From Pyrus communis (Eukaryota; Streptophyta; Magnoliopsida; Rosales; Rosaceae): a DNA stretch of 64,000 bases. The position numbers were made by a program, and so were the translations under genes. Below the pieces are notes generated by a model, which worked only from the letters and a program-made list of their open reading frames with translations, was not told the DNA's origin and did no database searches. Below, piece by piece: positions 1 to 11,349 of this stretch. The stretch's first letter is position 1. Every line of letters begins with the position of its first letter. The stretch spans positions 15,647,201 to 15,711,200 of the forward strand of contig NC_084808.1 of NCBI RefSeq assembly GCF_963583255.1, in the 5' to 3' direction.

Positions 1-120
1 TTTATTTATTTATTTTTCCGATTTTTCTTGTGAGAAAAGTCGTCATTTTTCGCCAAGTTAGTTGAGGCATCGAACGATCCCTCAAGCTCTTTCTATAATC
101 ATTACCCTGATAATCCAGGG

Positions 121-1290
121 ATGCAGCTTGTTTCCACTCTACTTACTGGAAACAATTATAGCACATGGTCTCATTCAATGTGTATTGCCCTTAGCGCAAA
201 GAACAAGTTTGGTTTTGGTGATGGGTTTGTGAATAAGCTGTCAGACAAGAAAGCAATTGAAGTTGCTCTTTGGCAGCGCTGTAATGACATGGTTCTTATG
301 TGGATTTTGAATTCTATGAGTTCTGGGTTATCAAACAGTGTAGTTTATGCAGAAACTGCACATGTTGTTTGGGAGGACCTCAAGACTCGTTTTTTGCAAG
401 ACAACGTCCCTTAAACTTTTGAGATTCGACATGACATTGCACGCCTCGCTCAAAATCAAATGTTTGTGTCTGACTTTTATTCCCAATTGAAGGGTTTATG
501 GGATGAATTATCTTCTTACGGCAGCCATAAAAACTGCTCATGTGGCGCCATGGAAGATCATAACAAGAAAGAGGAGCAGAATAAGGTTATGCAATTTCTA
601 ATGGGGCATGATGATTCATATGCAGCAGTGAGAGGTCAGATTCTTCTTGTAAAGCCATTGCCTTCAGTGCTCAAAGTTTTTTCAATGGTTAGCCAAGAGG
701 AGAAGCAACGTGGAATTGCAGCCATCACACAACCAAGTGTGGAAAGAGCAGCCATGGCAGTTCAATGTGGTTAAGGTAATCAGCACAACCGTGGTAGCCA
801 AGGGATTCGCAAGCCATTACATTGCGATTATTGTGATGTGGACCACCATACCAAGGAGACTTGCTACCGGCTCCTTGGATATCTCGAGGACCATCGTCTC
901 CATTAAAAGAACAAGGGAAAGGGTCGCGATAAGGAAGGAAAACCAGCGACCAACCATGTTCAAACAACCACTTCTTCAGCTTCTTCCTCTACATCAACAA
1001 CACTGATGACCTTTACTCCTGAACAGCTTCAACAACTTTTTGCTATGATGGCTGGAAGTTTGCCATATGAAGCACAAACCAATGCAATCACAGGTTTGAC
1101 TTCCCATCATTCACAAGAGTGGATAATTGATAGTGGCACCACCGATCATGTTACGGCGCTTCCCTTATCAAATTCTAATTTGAACAAATCTTTGCCACCA
1201 GTAAAACTTATGACTGGTGAAAGGGTTTCAATTAGTAGTATTGGCAATTTTACTTTTGATCCCAAACTTTCATTGACTAATGTATTATGA
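121..1290 (+). pseudogene. copia gag and protease remnant
   Basis: The first 97 residues have the UBN2-type gag start (LLTGNNYSTWSHSM, later ALWQRCNDMVLMWILNSM). Gag continues in a second frame from 460. A CCHC zinc knuckle, CX2CX4HX4C (CDYCDVDHHTKETC), lies at about 824-866 in yet another frame. The aspartic protease motif WIIDSGTTDHVT is at about 1120-1155. Frameshifts near 414, 774 and 900 and a stop at 1288 break the polyprotein. These are the structural protein and the maturation enzyme of a copia element; neither can be made intact here. Confidence 0.88.
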
Positions 1291-1639
1291 ATTGCCACTT
1301 TTTTGGTTAATTTGATATCCGTTAGTCATTTCACAAAATCCTTTCGTTGCTCCATAACATTTTTTCTGGATTTTTGTGTCTTACAAGACTTGGATACGTG
1401 AAAGATGATTGGATGGGGTAGACAACGTGGAGGTCTTTACTATATCACCAAACTAAACTGTAGCTGCACCCACTTCACCTTCACCCAGTTGCGTTAATTC
1501 CATTTCTTGACATCATTGTCTTGGTCATCCATCTCCACAACAACTCCACCTTTTAGCTAAGCAATTGTTAGATGTTTATTGTCATTCAAATAAACCTTGT
1601 GATGTTTCCCATTAGCAAAGCAAACTAAATTTACTCTTC

Positions 1640-2400
1640 AATTAAGTCATATTTCCAGTAAACACATTTTTGAGCTTGTTCATTGTGACATTTGGGGACC
1701 ACACAAAATTTCTACATATAATGGGGCTCGATATTTCGTAACAATTGTTGATGATTTTTCTCGAACAACTTGGCTCTTTTTGATGAGACATAAATCTAAA
1801 ATACAACAGTTACTTAAAACTTTCTTTTCTTATGTAGAAACTCAATTTCATCACAAAATTAAGAAAATTCGAACTGATCATGGTAGTGAATTTTTGTCCC
1901 TACATTCTTTCTTTTCCGAGAGTGGTGTGATTTTTGAATGTTCTTGCACATATACTTCACAACAAAATGGAGTGGTTGAGCAAAAACACCGTCATATTTT
2001 GCAAGTAACCAAGGCACCACGTTTTCAAAGTCACTTACCTTTGTATTTTTAGGGAGATTGTGTCCTTACTGTAATCTACCTCATAAATCGTTCACCCACA
2101 CCACTTTTGTCCAATAAATCACCTTTTGAGGTTCTTTATGGTCGTCCTCCATCGTATGCACACTTGCATACTTTTTGGTGTTTAGTGTATGTCACCAACG
2201 TTCACCCTCTTCATAAAGTTGATGCGCAAGCCAGAAAATGTGTCTTTGTAGGATATCCCTTTGGTCAAAAAGCATATAACTTGTATGACCTTTATACTCA
2301 TAAAGTGTTCACCAGCCGAGATGTCGTTTTTTGTGAGTCTAATTTTCCTTTTATCACCACTCCTTCATTAACCCAACTTCAAGAACCTGTCTTGCCTCTT
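1640..2400 (+). pseudogene. copia integrase remnant
   Basis: The rve core starts at FELVHCDIWGPHKIS (about 1670) with the first catalytic Asp. It continues through FVTIVDDFSRTTWLFLM, the second Asp in IRTDHGSEFLS, and the Glu in QQNGVVEQKHRHIL (about 1960-2000). The copia-specific C-terminal part (NKSPFEVLYGRPP, then RKCVFVGYPFGQKAYNLYD) is at 2110-2290. A stop at 2050 and frame changes interrupt it. The catalytic D, D and E are still present but the frame is not continuous. Confidence 0.88.
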
Positions 2401-2779
2401 CCTACTCATGATGACATTGATACTTCACCCACTCACGTTGAGTCCATTTCACCATTCACTCAAGTCGACATTCAGACTCCATCTAACTCCATTTCTACAC
2501 CTTTCCCAGACCAAACGGTCACCCATAGCCCTCCTCAATCACTTAGTCCACCTATTGCACACCTCATACGCCATTTTGATAGGCCTAAACGTAGACCTGC
2601 TTACCTTGATGACTATGTTTGCTTTCCTTGTCTTCCCCACTCAATGCATCGACTCCAGGTTCCTCTAAAAAAGGTACTCACCATCTCTTATGCAAGTATA
2701 TGTCTTATAAAAATCTTTCTCCATCTTACAAAGTTTTATTGCCAATATTACTCTCCCTGTTGAACCTAACACATATGCA

Positions 2780-3117
2780 GAGGTTGCTAAAGATCTTCGG
2801 TGGCGAGAAGCCATAGCCTTAGAGATTCAAGCTCTAGAAGCTAATGCCACTTGGTCTTTGACTGCACTTCCACCTGGCAAGACCCCTATTAGTTGTTGTT
2901 GGGTATACAAAACCAAGCACAAGTCTGATGGCACTATTAAGCGTTACAAAGCTCATTTAGTGGCCAAGGATTACACTCAACTTGAGGGTGTTGATTACCA
3001 AGAGACCTTTTCCTTTACTGCAAAGTTGGTTACTTTTCGTTGTCTCCTTGCTCTTGCGGCTGGTCCCTACATCAAATGGATGTCCACAACGCCTTCCTAC
3101 ATGGTGATCTCCATGAG

Positions 3118-3150
<33 letters not shown>

Positions 3151-3460
3151 GTATGGTTCCACCTCCTGGCCTTCAGAGACAGAATGAGCATTTGGTATGT
3201 CGTCTTCACACGTCTTTGTATGAATTAAAGCAGGCTTCTCGGCAATGGTTTTTTTAGTTTTCTTGGGCTATTCGTGCAGCTAGGTATACGCAGTCCAAAG
3301 CTGATTATTCCCTTTTTACAAGAAAATTTGGTAAATCGTTCACATCTTTCCTTATTTATGTTGATGATATCTTGATCACAAGTAATGACATGACGGCTAT
3401 TAGTGCTCCTAAATCCTTTTGGAATAAATGCTTCCACATCAAAGATTTAGGAGCCATTAA
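2780..3460 (+). pseudogene. copia reverse transcriptase remnant
   Basis: The RT starts at about 2815 (EIQALEANATWSLTALPPGK) and runs through WVYKTKHKSDGTIKRYKAHL and GVDYQETFSF. The catalytic YVDDILIT is at about 3358-3381. Between DVHNAFLHGDLHED and VPPPGLQ an AT microsatellite has expanded and moved the frame. Further stops and frameshifts follow at 3185-3260. This is the polymerase of the element, now inactive. Confidence 0.88.
3122..3153. repeat. (AT)n microsatellite inside copia RT
   Basis: About 11 AT units preceded by ACATACATAC. It sits exactly where copia RTs encode the short acidic stretch before MVPPPG, so it grew from coding sequence after the element died. Confidence 0.95.
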
Positions 3461-3529
3461 ATAATTTTAGGAATAAAGATTGCTCGTTCAAAAAAGGGGA
3501 TCTTTGTTTCTCAAAGAAAATATTTATTA

Positions 3530-4297
3530 GACATTTTGAAAGATGTGGCTCTTTTGGGAGCACGATCCGCTAGCTTTCCCATGGAACAAAATTTGAAGCT
3601 ACTTCCTGATAAAGGAGATTTGCTTCATGATTCGTCCATCTATCAAAGATTGATAGGACATTTGATATATTTAACTATTACTAGACCCGATATAACTTTT
3701 TGCAGTGAATACGTTGAGTCATTTCATGGAACATCCTCGCAATACTCACTATGATGCAACTTTACGTGTTTTGAGATATTTGAAGAACATTCCAGGCCAA
3801 GGTATTTTGTTTTCCTCACAAAGTTTGTTAGGATTGAAGGCCTTTTGTGATGCTGATTGGGCGGGGTGTCCCGTGACTCGACGTTCTACTACCATGTATT
3901 GTGTTTTCCTCGGGGATTCTTTAATTTCATGGAAAAGCAAAAAACAAAAGATCGTTTCATTATCTTCTACAGAAGTTGCGTATCGTTCAATAGCTACAGC
4001 CTGTTGTGAGCTCACCTGCTTACAAAGTCTTTTATGTAATGGGCCCTACTATTTTACACTATGATAACTAAGCGGCTCTTCACATTGTTGCTAATCCTGT
4101 TTTTTCATGAGCGGACATGCCATATAGAGATTGATTGTCATTTTGTTCCAGATAAAATTCATGAAGGAAAGGTAATCACCAAATTTGTTCAATCTTCAAG
4201 GAAAGTTGCCGACATATTCATGAAGCCCTTAGGAAAAGAACAGCTCCATTTTATGCTGAGCAAGTTAGCGGTTTTTGACATTCACTCGCCAACTTGA
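3530..4297 (+). pseudogene. copia RT end and RNase H remnant
   Basis: It shows RLIGHLIYLTITRPDI at about 3650, then the RNase H core LKAFCDADWAGCPVTRRS (about 3834-3890), SWKSKKQKIVSLSSTEVAYR, and the terminal IDCHFVPDKIHEGKV and SSRKVADIFMKPL. The coding region ends at the stop at 4295, ten bases before the LTR. Three frames are needed to read it, and several family-typical residues are lost. Confidence 0.86.
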
Positions 4298-4515
4298 GGG
4301 GGAGTGTAATGATATGAATGATTTCCTTCCTATTTAGTAGCATGATGATCGTTGACTATCAGTGATTTATTCTTTTCCTTTGTAAAAATATTTACTTAGC
4401 TGATTTGTACGAATTACATGATGTGATTGTATCTCTACAGTTTGTATAAGAACTCTAGCCTAGCTTTGTATATTTTAATGAATCAATACAGAAGATTATT
4501 CATTCTGCTATTCCA
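4294..4515 (+). mobile_element. Polypurine tract and 3' LTR of the copia element
   Basis: GAGGGGGAG (4296-4304) is the polypurine tract. The LTR starts with TGTAATGATATG at about 4306 and probably ends at ...ATTCCA near 4515, giving a short LTR of about 210 bp. The end is inferred from the TG...CA rule only, since no second copy is in the window. Confidence 0.65.
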
Positions 4516-5187
4516 TTCTTAAGACTCTCCTTGTCCAAAACCTCTGAAGCTCTGGGTTTGGAGTCGGAGATCTCCTTTTGCAGAGTTCACTAATATGTAC
4601 ACGGTGTAGTCCAAGGTCTGTTCCGGTTTGGATTAGGGATTTTTTGTATTTGCCGCGTTTAACGGGTGATGTCTCACCTAGCAAGTGATGTGGCTTTGCT
4701 TTTCAGGGATGGTTTTTGTTGTCTCGCTGGCCCGCGATGACATTGCATGTGCCTAGGTATAGTATGTTGTGCGTGCCATCTTTGTGGCGGATTTGTATTG
4801 GGGTATTTGTGCTAGTACGAAGGTGCTTGCGCTTGTGGTAGCTGTTAGGAGTTTACTTTATATATGCATTTTTTTGTCTTTGACTTTTTTGTAGTATTGC
4901 AAATGTATAATTGCAAAGGGAAGGGTAATGTAGGAGAAGTGGGGAATTTTCATTCAATTCCGAGATTCACAAAACGAAAATGACAAATTATTTCCACACC
5001 TCAATTCCAGTTTTGTTCCGGACACTAAAATGGAATTCTTAAAAGCTTTCCATTCCAAAATACTTAGTTTTGGAAATGAGTCAAATTCACATTCCATTCA
5101 ACCATATTAGAAAAGAAAGCAATTCTAAATGCCTTTGCCAGAGTTTAGACTAGAAATCATTTCCACATTGATCACCATAAGAAAACT
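4516..5187. other. Non-coding stretch, no gene seen
   Basis: Unassigned sequence with no convincing reading frame. The part at 4540-4900 is richer in G and T than its surroundings and could be the 3' tail of another element; 4950-5110 contains repeated ATTCCATTC-like words. Confidence 0.4.
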
Positions 5188-5518
5188 TGTTGAGAATAAA
5201 TCGCACATTGATGAGATAATGGATTTTGTATGGGCTTATAAAAAGTTGGACTATTCCCCATATTGTAAATTGGTTTTGTGGTGGAACCTCAACTTTCTTT
5301 ATGGTATCAGAACCAGGTCGTCCCTCATGTGAAGCCCAACAGCTACATGCGCTCCACGTCACTTGCTTTATGTCAACAGCTACATGCGCTCCACGTCACT
5401 TGCTTTATGTTGTCCACATATTAGACTTGAAAATTTGTCACACAGGAGAGAACGTGTTGAGAATGAATCTCACATTGTTGAGAGGAGGAATCATCAACTT
5501 AATTACACTTCTCTAACA
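5188..5518 (+). mobile_element. TRIM (miniature LTR retrotransposon)
   Basis: A short LTR starts TGTTGAGAATAAATC at 5188 and ends at about 5301. It is followed directly by TGGTATCAGAACC (5302-5314), the primer-binding site matching initiator tRNA-Met. After about 140 bp of non-coding internal sequence a second LTR start, TGTTGAGAATGAATC, is at 5455, but this copy is truncated. There is no coding capacity, which defines a TRIM. A relative lies in an ARP9 intron at 61432-61658. Confidence 0.8.
5337..5410. repeat. 37-bp perfect tandem duplication within the TRIM
   Basis: The unit beginning CAACAGCTACATGCG occurs at 5337-5373 and again at 5374-5410 without mismatch, in the internal region between primer-binding site and 3' LTR. 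Confidence 0.95.
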
Positions 5519-6153
5519 AATCACCGTAAATGATTACAATCAGGTATTTTATAATTTAGTACAGATCATGGCATTGTTCAAAGCTTGAAACGAGTCGAGG
5601 CATATGTGTCATCAAGATCATGGCATTAGTATCATTTGCGATAGAGGAGACATGGATAATACGGTATTTGATTAGTTGTAAATTTGTTAAAAATGCAAAT
5701 TGATTTGTATATAAAAATGTTTATAATTATACATTTAAAATTTATTTAATGTTATTTTAACATTTTTAAAATTTATTTAATGTTTAGGTTTTTTTCAAAT
5801 TTGCTAGTTGAGCTTTTTAATCATTATTTTATTTAATACTAGTCTTTCCGCACGCGCTGGCCTTTTCTAATCACGGGCACTACGCGCCCCTTAAGACGTG
5901 TTGTGGTAGTTGTTTTCTTTCTCATAGGGTGTCCTAAAAATAAAATACAACATACAATTACAAATAAAAGGTATTGGAATTAAATTAAGTTGGGTGTAAA
6001 ATGTGTGATAAAATAAAGGCTGTTTATCCGTGCGGAAGCACATTCAAAGAGATTAGGAAAAAATAAAGGTAAAAAATACTTCAAGGAATCAAATAATAAT
6101 GTAAGAGAATAAATTAAACAATTAATCTATGACATTAAGTTGAAGAGTAAGAA

Positions 6154-6208
<55 letters not shown>

Positions 6209-6600
6209 CTTACAGTACCACAAAATACACTGACTTTTATCACATTTGTTTGAACAATTTATCTGATTAAAAATTGCTAAAGATGGAGTTGATAGGGTTT
6301 CTGGCTTCATAGTATGTTTTATGACTACCCGTCTCAAATTTTACGTTTTTATTAATTTTAAAGGCATGAATTTATGAAAATGCCCTAGAGGCAAAGACTT
6401 TGACTTCCGTTGACCATCATCTAGAAAGACGTATGACTTAGTCTTTTAGCATGTCCTCGTGGTACTCGTTGGTGTGAATTCATAAGCAAAAAGCCGTTTG
6501 CAAGTCCGGATTATAACGGTATAGTTATGGACGTTTGAAAATGATTATTTAAAGTTTAGTTATAAATTATTTAAATTCCCACCTTGTGGGAAAGTGGCCA
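5519..6600. other. Non-coding AT-rich stretch with a possible Helitron end
   Basis: No gene is seen. The short segment 5839-5900 read on the minus strand ends GCGCGTGCGGAAAGACTAG followed by T. A GC-rich palindromic tail, CTRR end and T flank are how plant Helitrons end. The partner 5' end was not found. Confidence 0.4.
6156..6206. repeat. (AT)n microsatellite, about 25 units
   Basis: Uninterrupted AT dinucleotides between GAATTC and TTCCTTACAG. Confidence 0.97.
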
Positions 6601-8304
6601 ATCAGATTTTAGGCACATTAAGAAGGAACCAATCCGAATTTGAGGGAGCGAGGGAGAGCCAATCAGGAAAAAAAAAAAAAAAGAAAAAGGAAAAGCTCCC
6701 TGTGCACCTGTGCCCAAACCAGTGTGACCACCCATTTTCTAAGGCCAATTCCGGCCAACTCCGGTGGAGTTTTTCGACTCCACCACCACCATCTTGAAGC
6801 TCTCATTCCCCTCTACAAAACTTACCCAAGAACCACCTTGATTAACCATGGTATGTGGTAGTTGGAGGCCACAAAAGTTGACGAAAATCAACAATGCTCC
6901 GACCACTCTTTTCGATATTTTCCGGCAAATCGGCAAAGCAATGGCCGATGCCACCACTTGGGCTTTGTAGCCCATCATCCCAGGAGCAAAACTCAACCAA
7001 CCTTGACCCCATTGGACCACCGTAGAAGACGAATCGACACCGGGAAGCTTTAGGCACCCACCGACTTCGTGGGAAAACTTGACCATCTTACGTCCACTTT
7101 TGGACTTTGTGTCAGGTATGAAAGTTGTTCCTCTCTTTGAGATCTTCATTTTTGTGAAATTTGAGAATTTTTAGAAATAGTGGAATTTTCCAGCGAATCG
7201 CGGCGGCGCGTGGGCCGAGAGTCCACCTGACCTTCCTATGCTAATTTTAAGCTCTGATTCCATATTTGACATCCGTTTAGTGAAATTATGATGTTTAATA
7301 TAGTTTCATAGTTGACCACCTAGTTGGCCATTAAGAGGTTCTTACATGAATTGACGATCCGACCGTTAAATCATCACCAAATTTTAATAAATTATGGTAT
7401 GTAATTTTTGAGGATATTAGAAACTTACGGATTGGAAATCTGACGTTTGGATCTTCCCAAATTGGATTTGTAAGTTCGTGAAATAGAATGTTGACCGCCA
7501 CTTGAATCAGCAATTGACAGAGATCCAACCGTTGGATCGTAATGAAACTTTAGTATTATATTCTAGAAGTATAATGTGGATCTTTAGAAGTTTTGAATTG
7601 GAAATCCGAAATGCGGATCTTCCGGATTGAGTTACGTAGGGTCGTGGACCCTACCGTTGATCTTTGACCGAAGGTTGACTTTTGGTCAATGGATCTCAAA
7701 TCATTCTAGAACGTCCTTGGAATGTGTTTTATGTAAATTACGAGTTCTATGGATAAGAGTTCTGAGACGTGACTGAATAATTGTTTTAGGTGATGATCGT
7801 TCGTGACGTCTTGATATTCGTGCTTGGGAGTTGTAGCGCAGACTTGAGGTGAGTGGGTTTTTTCTCTTCTATCGTGTATATATATATAAGATTGACATCT
7901 CCACAAACATTTATAAGTTGAATTTTTCATATAATTTCTGTGAATGTTTAGAAGTACATACGTGAACTACGAATGGTTAGATCCCTGTTTAGGGTATGTA
8001 GGCAGTCTAACGAGACGTTAGATGTAACCATACAAGAAGTGAGATTAAATAATTGAGACAATAGCTTTGTTTGGGGGAATTGAACAATGTGAGGGACATT
8101 GGTGTAAAATGTGAGATTTAACCTTATGTGTTGGTGGTTAAATGTTGGTTATAAATCAATGTGTGAAGAATCAAGAAATTAAAGTAAGGAAACGTAAGTA
8201 ATGATGGTTAATTAAACTAGTGTCTAGTTGGGCTTGTCACCGATGATTATCCCCGAAGATAAATAGTTCGGGAGTAGGGCGTTACAGCTTATGCATTTTA
8301 TGTC

Positions 8305-8336
<32 letters not shown>

Positions 8337-8480
8337 GATATGTATATAATTGAAAATGTTATGACATGGTTGAGTATTAGATTGCATCAAGGTATATCCA
8401 TATGTATATTACCTGCACATAATTATTGTGAATGCTTTGAAATGCAAAGGTGAACGTAGGACACCCAGGTAAGTTCAGGT
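6600..8480. other. Unassigned repeat-like stretch
   Basis: No coding exon is supported. Open frames on both strands at 6640-7150 lack family motifs and overlap each other. Two diverged copies of a roughly 150-bp unit are visible at 7349-7500 and 7515-7660, sharing GATCCRACCGTT, then GGATTGGAAATC-like and GGATCTTCC words. Confidence 0.45.
8308..8336. repeat. (AT)n microsatellite
   Basis: About 14 AT units in non-coding sequence. Confidence 0.95.
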
Positions 8481-8562
8481 GAGTTTATGGTATTAGTTGA
8501 ATCGATGGAGTTATAGTATTAGTTGAATCGATGGAGTTTATGGTATTAGTTGAATCGATGGA
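8481..8562. repeat. Three tandem copies of a 26-27 bp unit
   Basis: The unit TTATGGTATTAGTTGAATCG followed by ATGGAG is repeated three times, the middle copy with TTATAG in place of TTATGG. Confidence 0.93.
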
Positions 8563-8920
8563 CTAACCTAGGAGCGAAGATTATTAGTTTTATCCACCAA
8601 CATCTCAATCTTCTCACCGCGATTAAGAACCGCCAAAACATATGAATTTCGATGATTAAAAATCGATCCACATTTACGTACATGTAATGAGAATGGAAAA
8701 GGAATATGAATAGTAAAAAGGAATTAGAGTGAGAAAAGTCAGAATGACTATTCTCCAAATGAAACAGGCATCAAGTTCAACAATAATCGTTCCATATACA
8801 CAGATTTCCCTATAAGAAGAATGAGAGGGAGAAATAAATCATTCAATAATTGAAAAGCATATCACGAACTTAAATGGAAACCCTAAATACTTGTTAACCC
8901 TAAAAACTACCAAGCCTACG

Positions 8921-9931
8921 TGGCGCACAGGCCGAGTAATTAATAAGATAACTACGTCCTTCGGTTGATGCGGGGCGTGCCAATTCGTCGGCCGAGGAGT
9001 AAAATTTGTTAATGTTGCGTTGAGCGCACTACTAACTTCTTGATCTTGCAACTGCGGTTGAGGAAGGAACACGTCTCGGCCTTCATGTTCTGGAGCCTGA
9101 AGACAAGGCTGCTAGTTCTACGAAGTTCACGGATTGTTGACACCGGGTTCGGTCACGGTGATTATATTCGTAATAATATAAGCACGCCGAACTGGTACCA
9201 AGCTATACAGACACAAGTACTCAAAAGAGATGTATGTCTTGATAGTGAATGTGGTTCGGCCGTCAGAATGTCGAACTCTAAAACTTACTTGTGAGTATCC
9301 AATCATAAAACAACTCAGCGTTCAATGTGCCGAGCCCAGTAATCTGTAACACCTCATTTTGCCGAAAAGGCTAATGAGATGACCTCTGCCAATAAGGATT
9401 CGAAAATCCTTCTCGACCGAGACTTGGATAGGTAATCAGTCAGCCTCGACGCAATGCTATTTATCCAAATTAAAAGTGCTCTGCGGACGGTTGATTCTAC
9501 AGCAACAATGCTGTTTATCCAAACTGAAGGTGTCACTGGTTGCCTTCACAGTGCTATTTATCCAAACTGAAAAATGTGTTGGCGAAAAAGAAAATAAAAA
9601 TCTCAAGGTGTTTGAGAGGTTTTGCGTGGAGCGAGGATTTGCGCATGGCAGTTTGTGTGTTTAATTGGAGGGCTTTTTCCGTTGCCATTGCATCTATATT
9701 TATAGGACTGATGTACTTGTTTGGCACAGCCTGATCCTCGAGTAGAGTCCAATTTCAAACTCCCATGAGTTTGACGTGACTTGATCTTCAAATGATTGTA
9801 TTTGATCTTTGGTGATGTGGCTTTACCACATGTTTTCCTCCATCCACACGTAATCAAAGCCAAACACCTCCTTTGACGCTTCATTATTGCACGGCACTTG
9901 AACCACATGCACAGAACTAACCCGAGAAACA
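8921..9931 (-). mobile_element. Solo LTR of a Tat-type Ty3/gypsy element, minus orientation
   Basis: Read on the minus strand this segment starts TGTTTCTCGGG, has a TATA box (CCTATAAATATAG, near 9690-9705) and ends GTGCGCCA, so it has TG...CA termini. From just after the TATA box to the end it matches, in reverse complement, the LTR at 16670-17792 (shared: GGATAAAYAGC repeats, GAACTTCG, CTCGGCCGACGA, GGCACGCCCCGCAT). The U3 part differs, so it is a different subfamily. No internal element sequence adjoins it, and no clean target-site duplication was found. Confidence 0.8.
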
Positions 9932-11004
9932 TGCATTAGGATATAATCCCCCATATTGCATAATTCTCTTGTAAATGGCACGTTTGGAATTGTCCCCTTG
10001 CAATTAAAAACTTCAAAAAGCTATCTATACTAGATGCATGTGATTTGACATCAAACTTTGAAAATAAGTCCCCACAACCAGTTGAGCCTTATCTTTGATC
10101 TTCTGATCCGATAGCATTTCAATCGTTTGAACTCTTTAATTATCTCTACATTTTTAGAAATAAATTTCAATAATTCCTTAGATAACATCATGATTATTAA
10201 AATTATAATAATATGATCTAGACAAATCTTTTTCCAATCCAACTGCTCAAAATTTTACTCACTCTACAGCCTTGATTGCTCGGGGCGATAGTGTAAAATC
10301 GGGTCCAAAAAATACTCTATAGCCATTCCACCAAAGACAACTCACTGCTCTTATCTTGTCTTCTCCTACGTTCAAAATTCTATAGCCATTCTACCAAAAG
10401 AAAAAAAAAAACTCTATTCCCATGTTTTTACCTTTTTATCCCTTTACGTGGTAGTTTTGTTTTGCTAGAAGACTACAAATTGAAATTTTTTTTTTTTTTT
10501 TAAATCTGAATCAAATAAGAGTTTTTTTGGATTATGGTTATTTTAAAATTTTTGCCTTCTGGATTTATATATATAGAAGAAGAAAATATAATGATAGTAA
10601 ATAATATTATCAAAAATTCCAGGCAAAGAAATATTGCATACCAAGAAATTGAAAGAAAGCACGATAAAGAGGGAGATCGAGAGATTTGGCCTTAATTCAT
10701 CAAATGCTTGGAACTGAAAGAAAAATAATAATCAATAAATGGTTGTTCTAAGCACATGAATAAGAATGCAAAGATTATAAATAATTAGATAGAATCTCAC
10801 ATAGAAAGGATAAAACAATAAAGAATTCAAGCCAGAGAGATTTAGTGAAATCATGGTTACAAACTACAAATATATAAAAATTGCTAATATACAAACGAAT
10901 GAAGTTAAACACCTCTTTCTTATGGATCTGCAACATTTGAAGTAAAGGGAGAATTAACAATTACCATCTTCCGATCCCTCATTAAAACCAAATTCTTACC
11001 AAAT
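9932..11004. other. Non-coding AT-rich stretch
   Basis: No gene seen. TCTATAGCCATTC plus ACCAAAGA-like text occurs twice (about 10316 and 10380), and T- and A-runs occur at 10400-10500. Confidence 0.5.
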
Positions 11005-11091
11005 GGCTAAAACCTCCACACTGTCACGTTCACGGCTAAAACCTCCACACTGTCACGTTCACGGCTAAAACCTCCACACTGTCACGTTCAC
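11005..11091. repeat. Three perfect tandem copies of a 29-bp unit
   Basis: The unit starts GGCTAAAACCTCCACACTG and repeats at 11005, 11034 and 11063 without mismatch. Confidence 0.97.
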
Positions 11092-11155
11092 CGCCCCTTT
11101 CTACGTACTGCGGTAAAATGCCCCAAGCGCTGCAAATTTTTTATGGGATTTTTCT

Positions 11156-11345
11156 GAAAAACTTGTTCCTGTGGAATTTCATGATTAGGGGATATGCCTG
11201 CAATGGATGTCCGTTCAAGGCTTCAAGTCTCTGGTTTTGTACCGTGAAATACTTAGTTTTGGACTGAAAGTGGACAATTTTACGTACCCATTTGTTCTCA
11301 AGGCATGCGGTGAGATGTTGGCTGTAGAAATTGGGAGGAAGATTT
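11156..11345 (+). pseudogene. PPR protein gene fragment
   Basis: Frame 1 encodes NLFLWNFMIRGYACNG (about 11160-11210). After a frameshift near 11220 another frame encodes LVLYREILSFGLKVDNFTYP and FVLKACGEMLAVEIGRKI (to about 11343). W-N-x-M-I-R-G-Y and F-T-Y-P-F-V-L-K-A-C are hallmarks of plant PLS-type pentatricopeptide-repeat proteins, which bind organellar RNA. Only about one and a half repeats remain and no start or flanking repeats are seen, so this is a relic. Confidence 0.75.
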
Positions 11346-11349
11346 CAGT

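Larger units (their letters stand above)
1..4515 (+). mobile_element. Degenerate Ty1/copia LTR retrotransposon, 5' part outside the window
   Basis: Domains run gag, protease, integrase, reverse transcriptase, RNase H, which is the Ty1/copia order, followed by a polypurine tract and a 3' LTR. The coding region is broken by many frameshifts and stops, so the element is dead. No matching 5' LTR is seen in the first 120 bases, so the element begins left of the window or is truncated there. Domain-level features are listed separately. Confidence 0.92.

Noticed and set aside
5129..5332. Small coding gene at the TRIM
   Set aside because: The frame spans the LTR and the tRNA-Met primer-binding site, so it is not protein coding.
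6739..7149. 136-codon minus-strand open frame in the unassigned repeat region
   Set aside because: No family motif, overlapped by open frames on both strands, and no splice context. Treated as chance.
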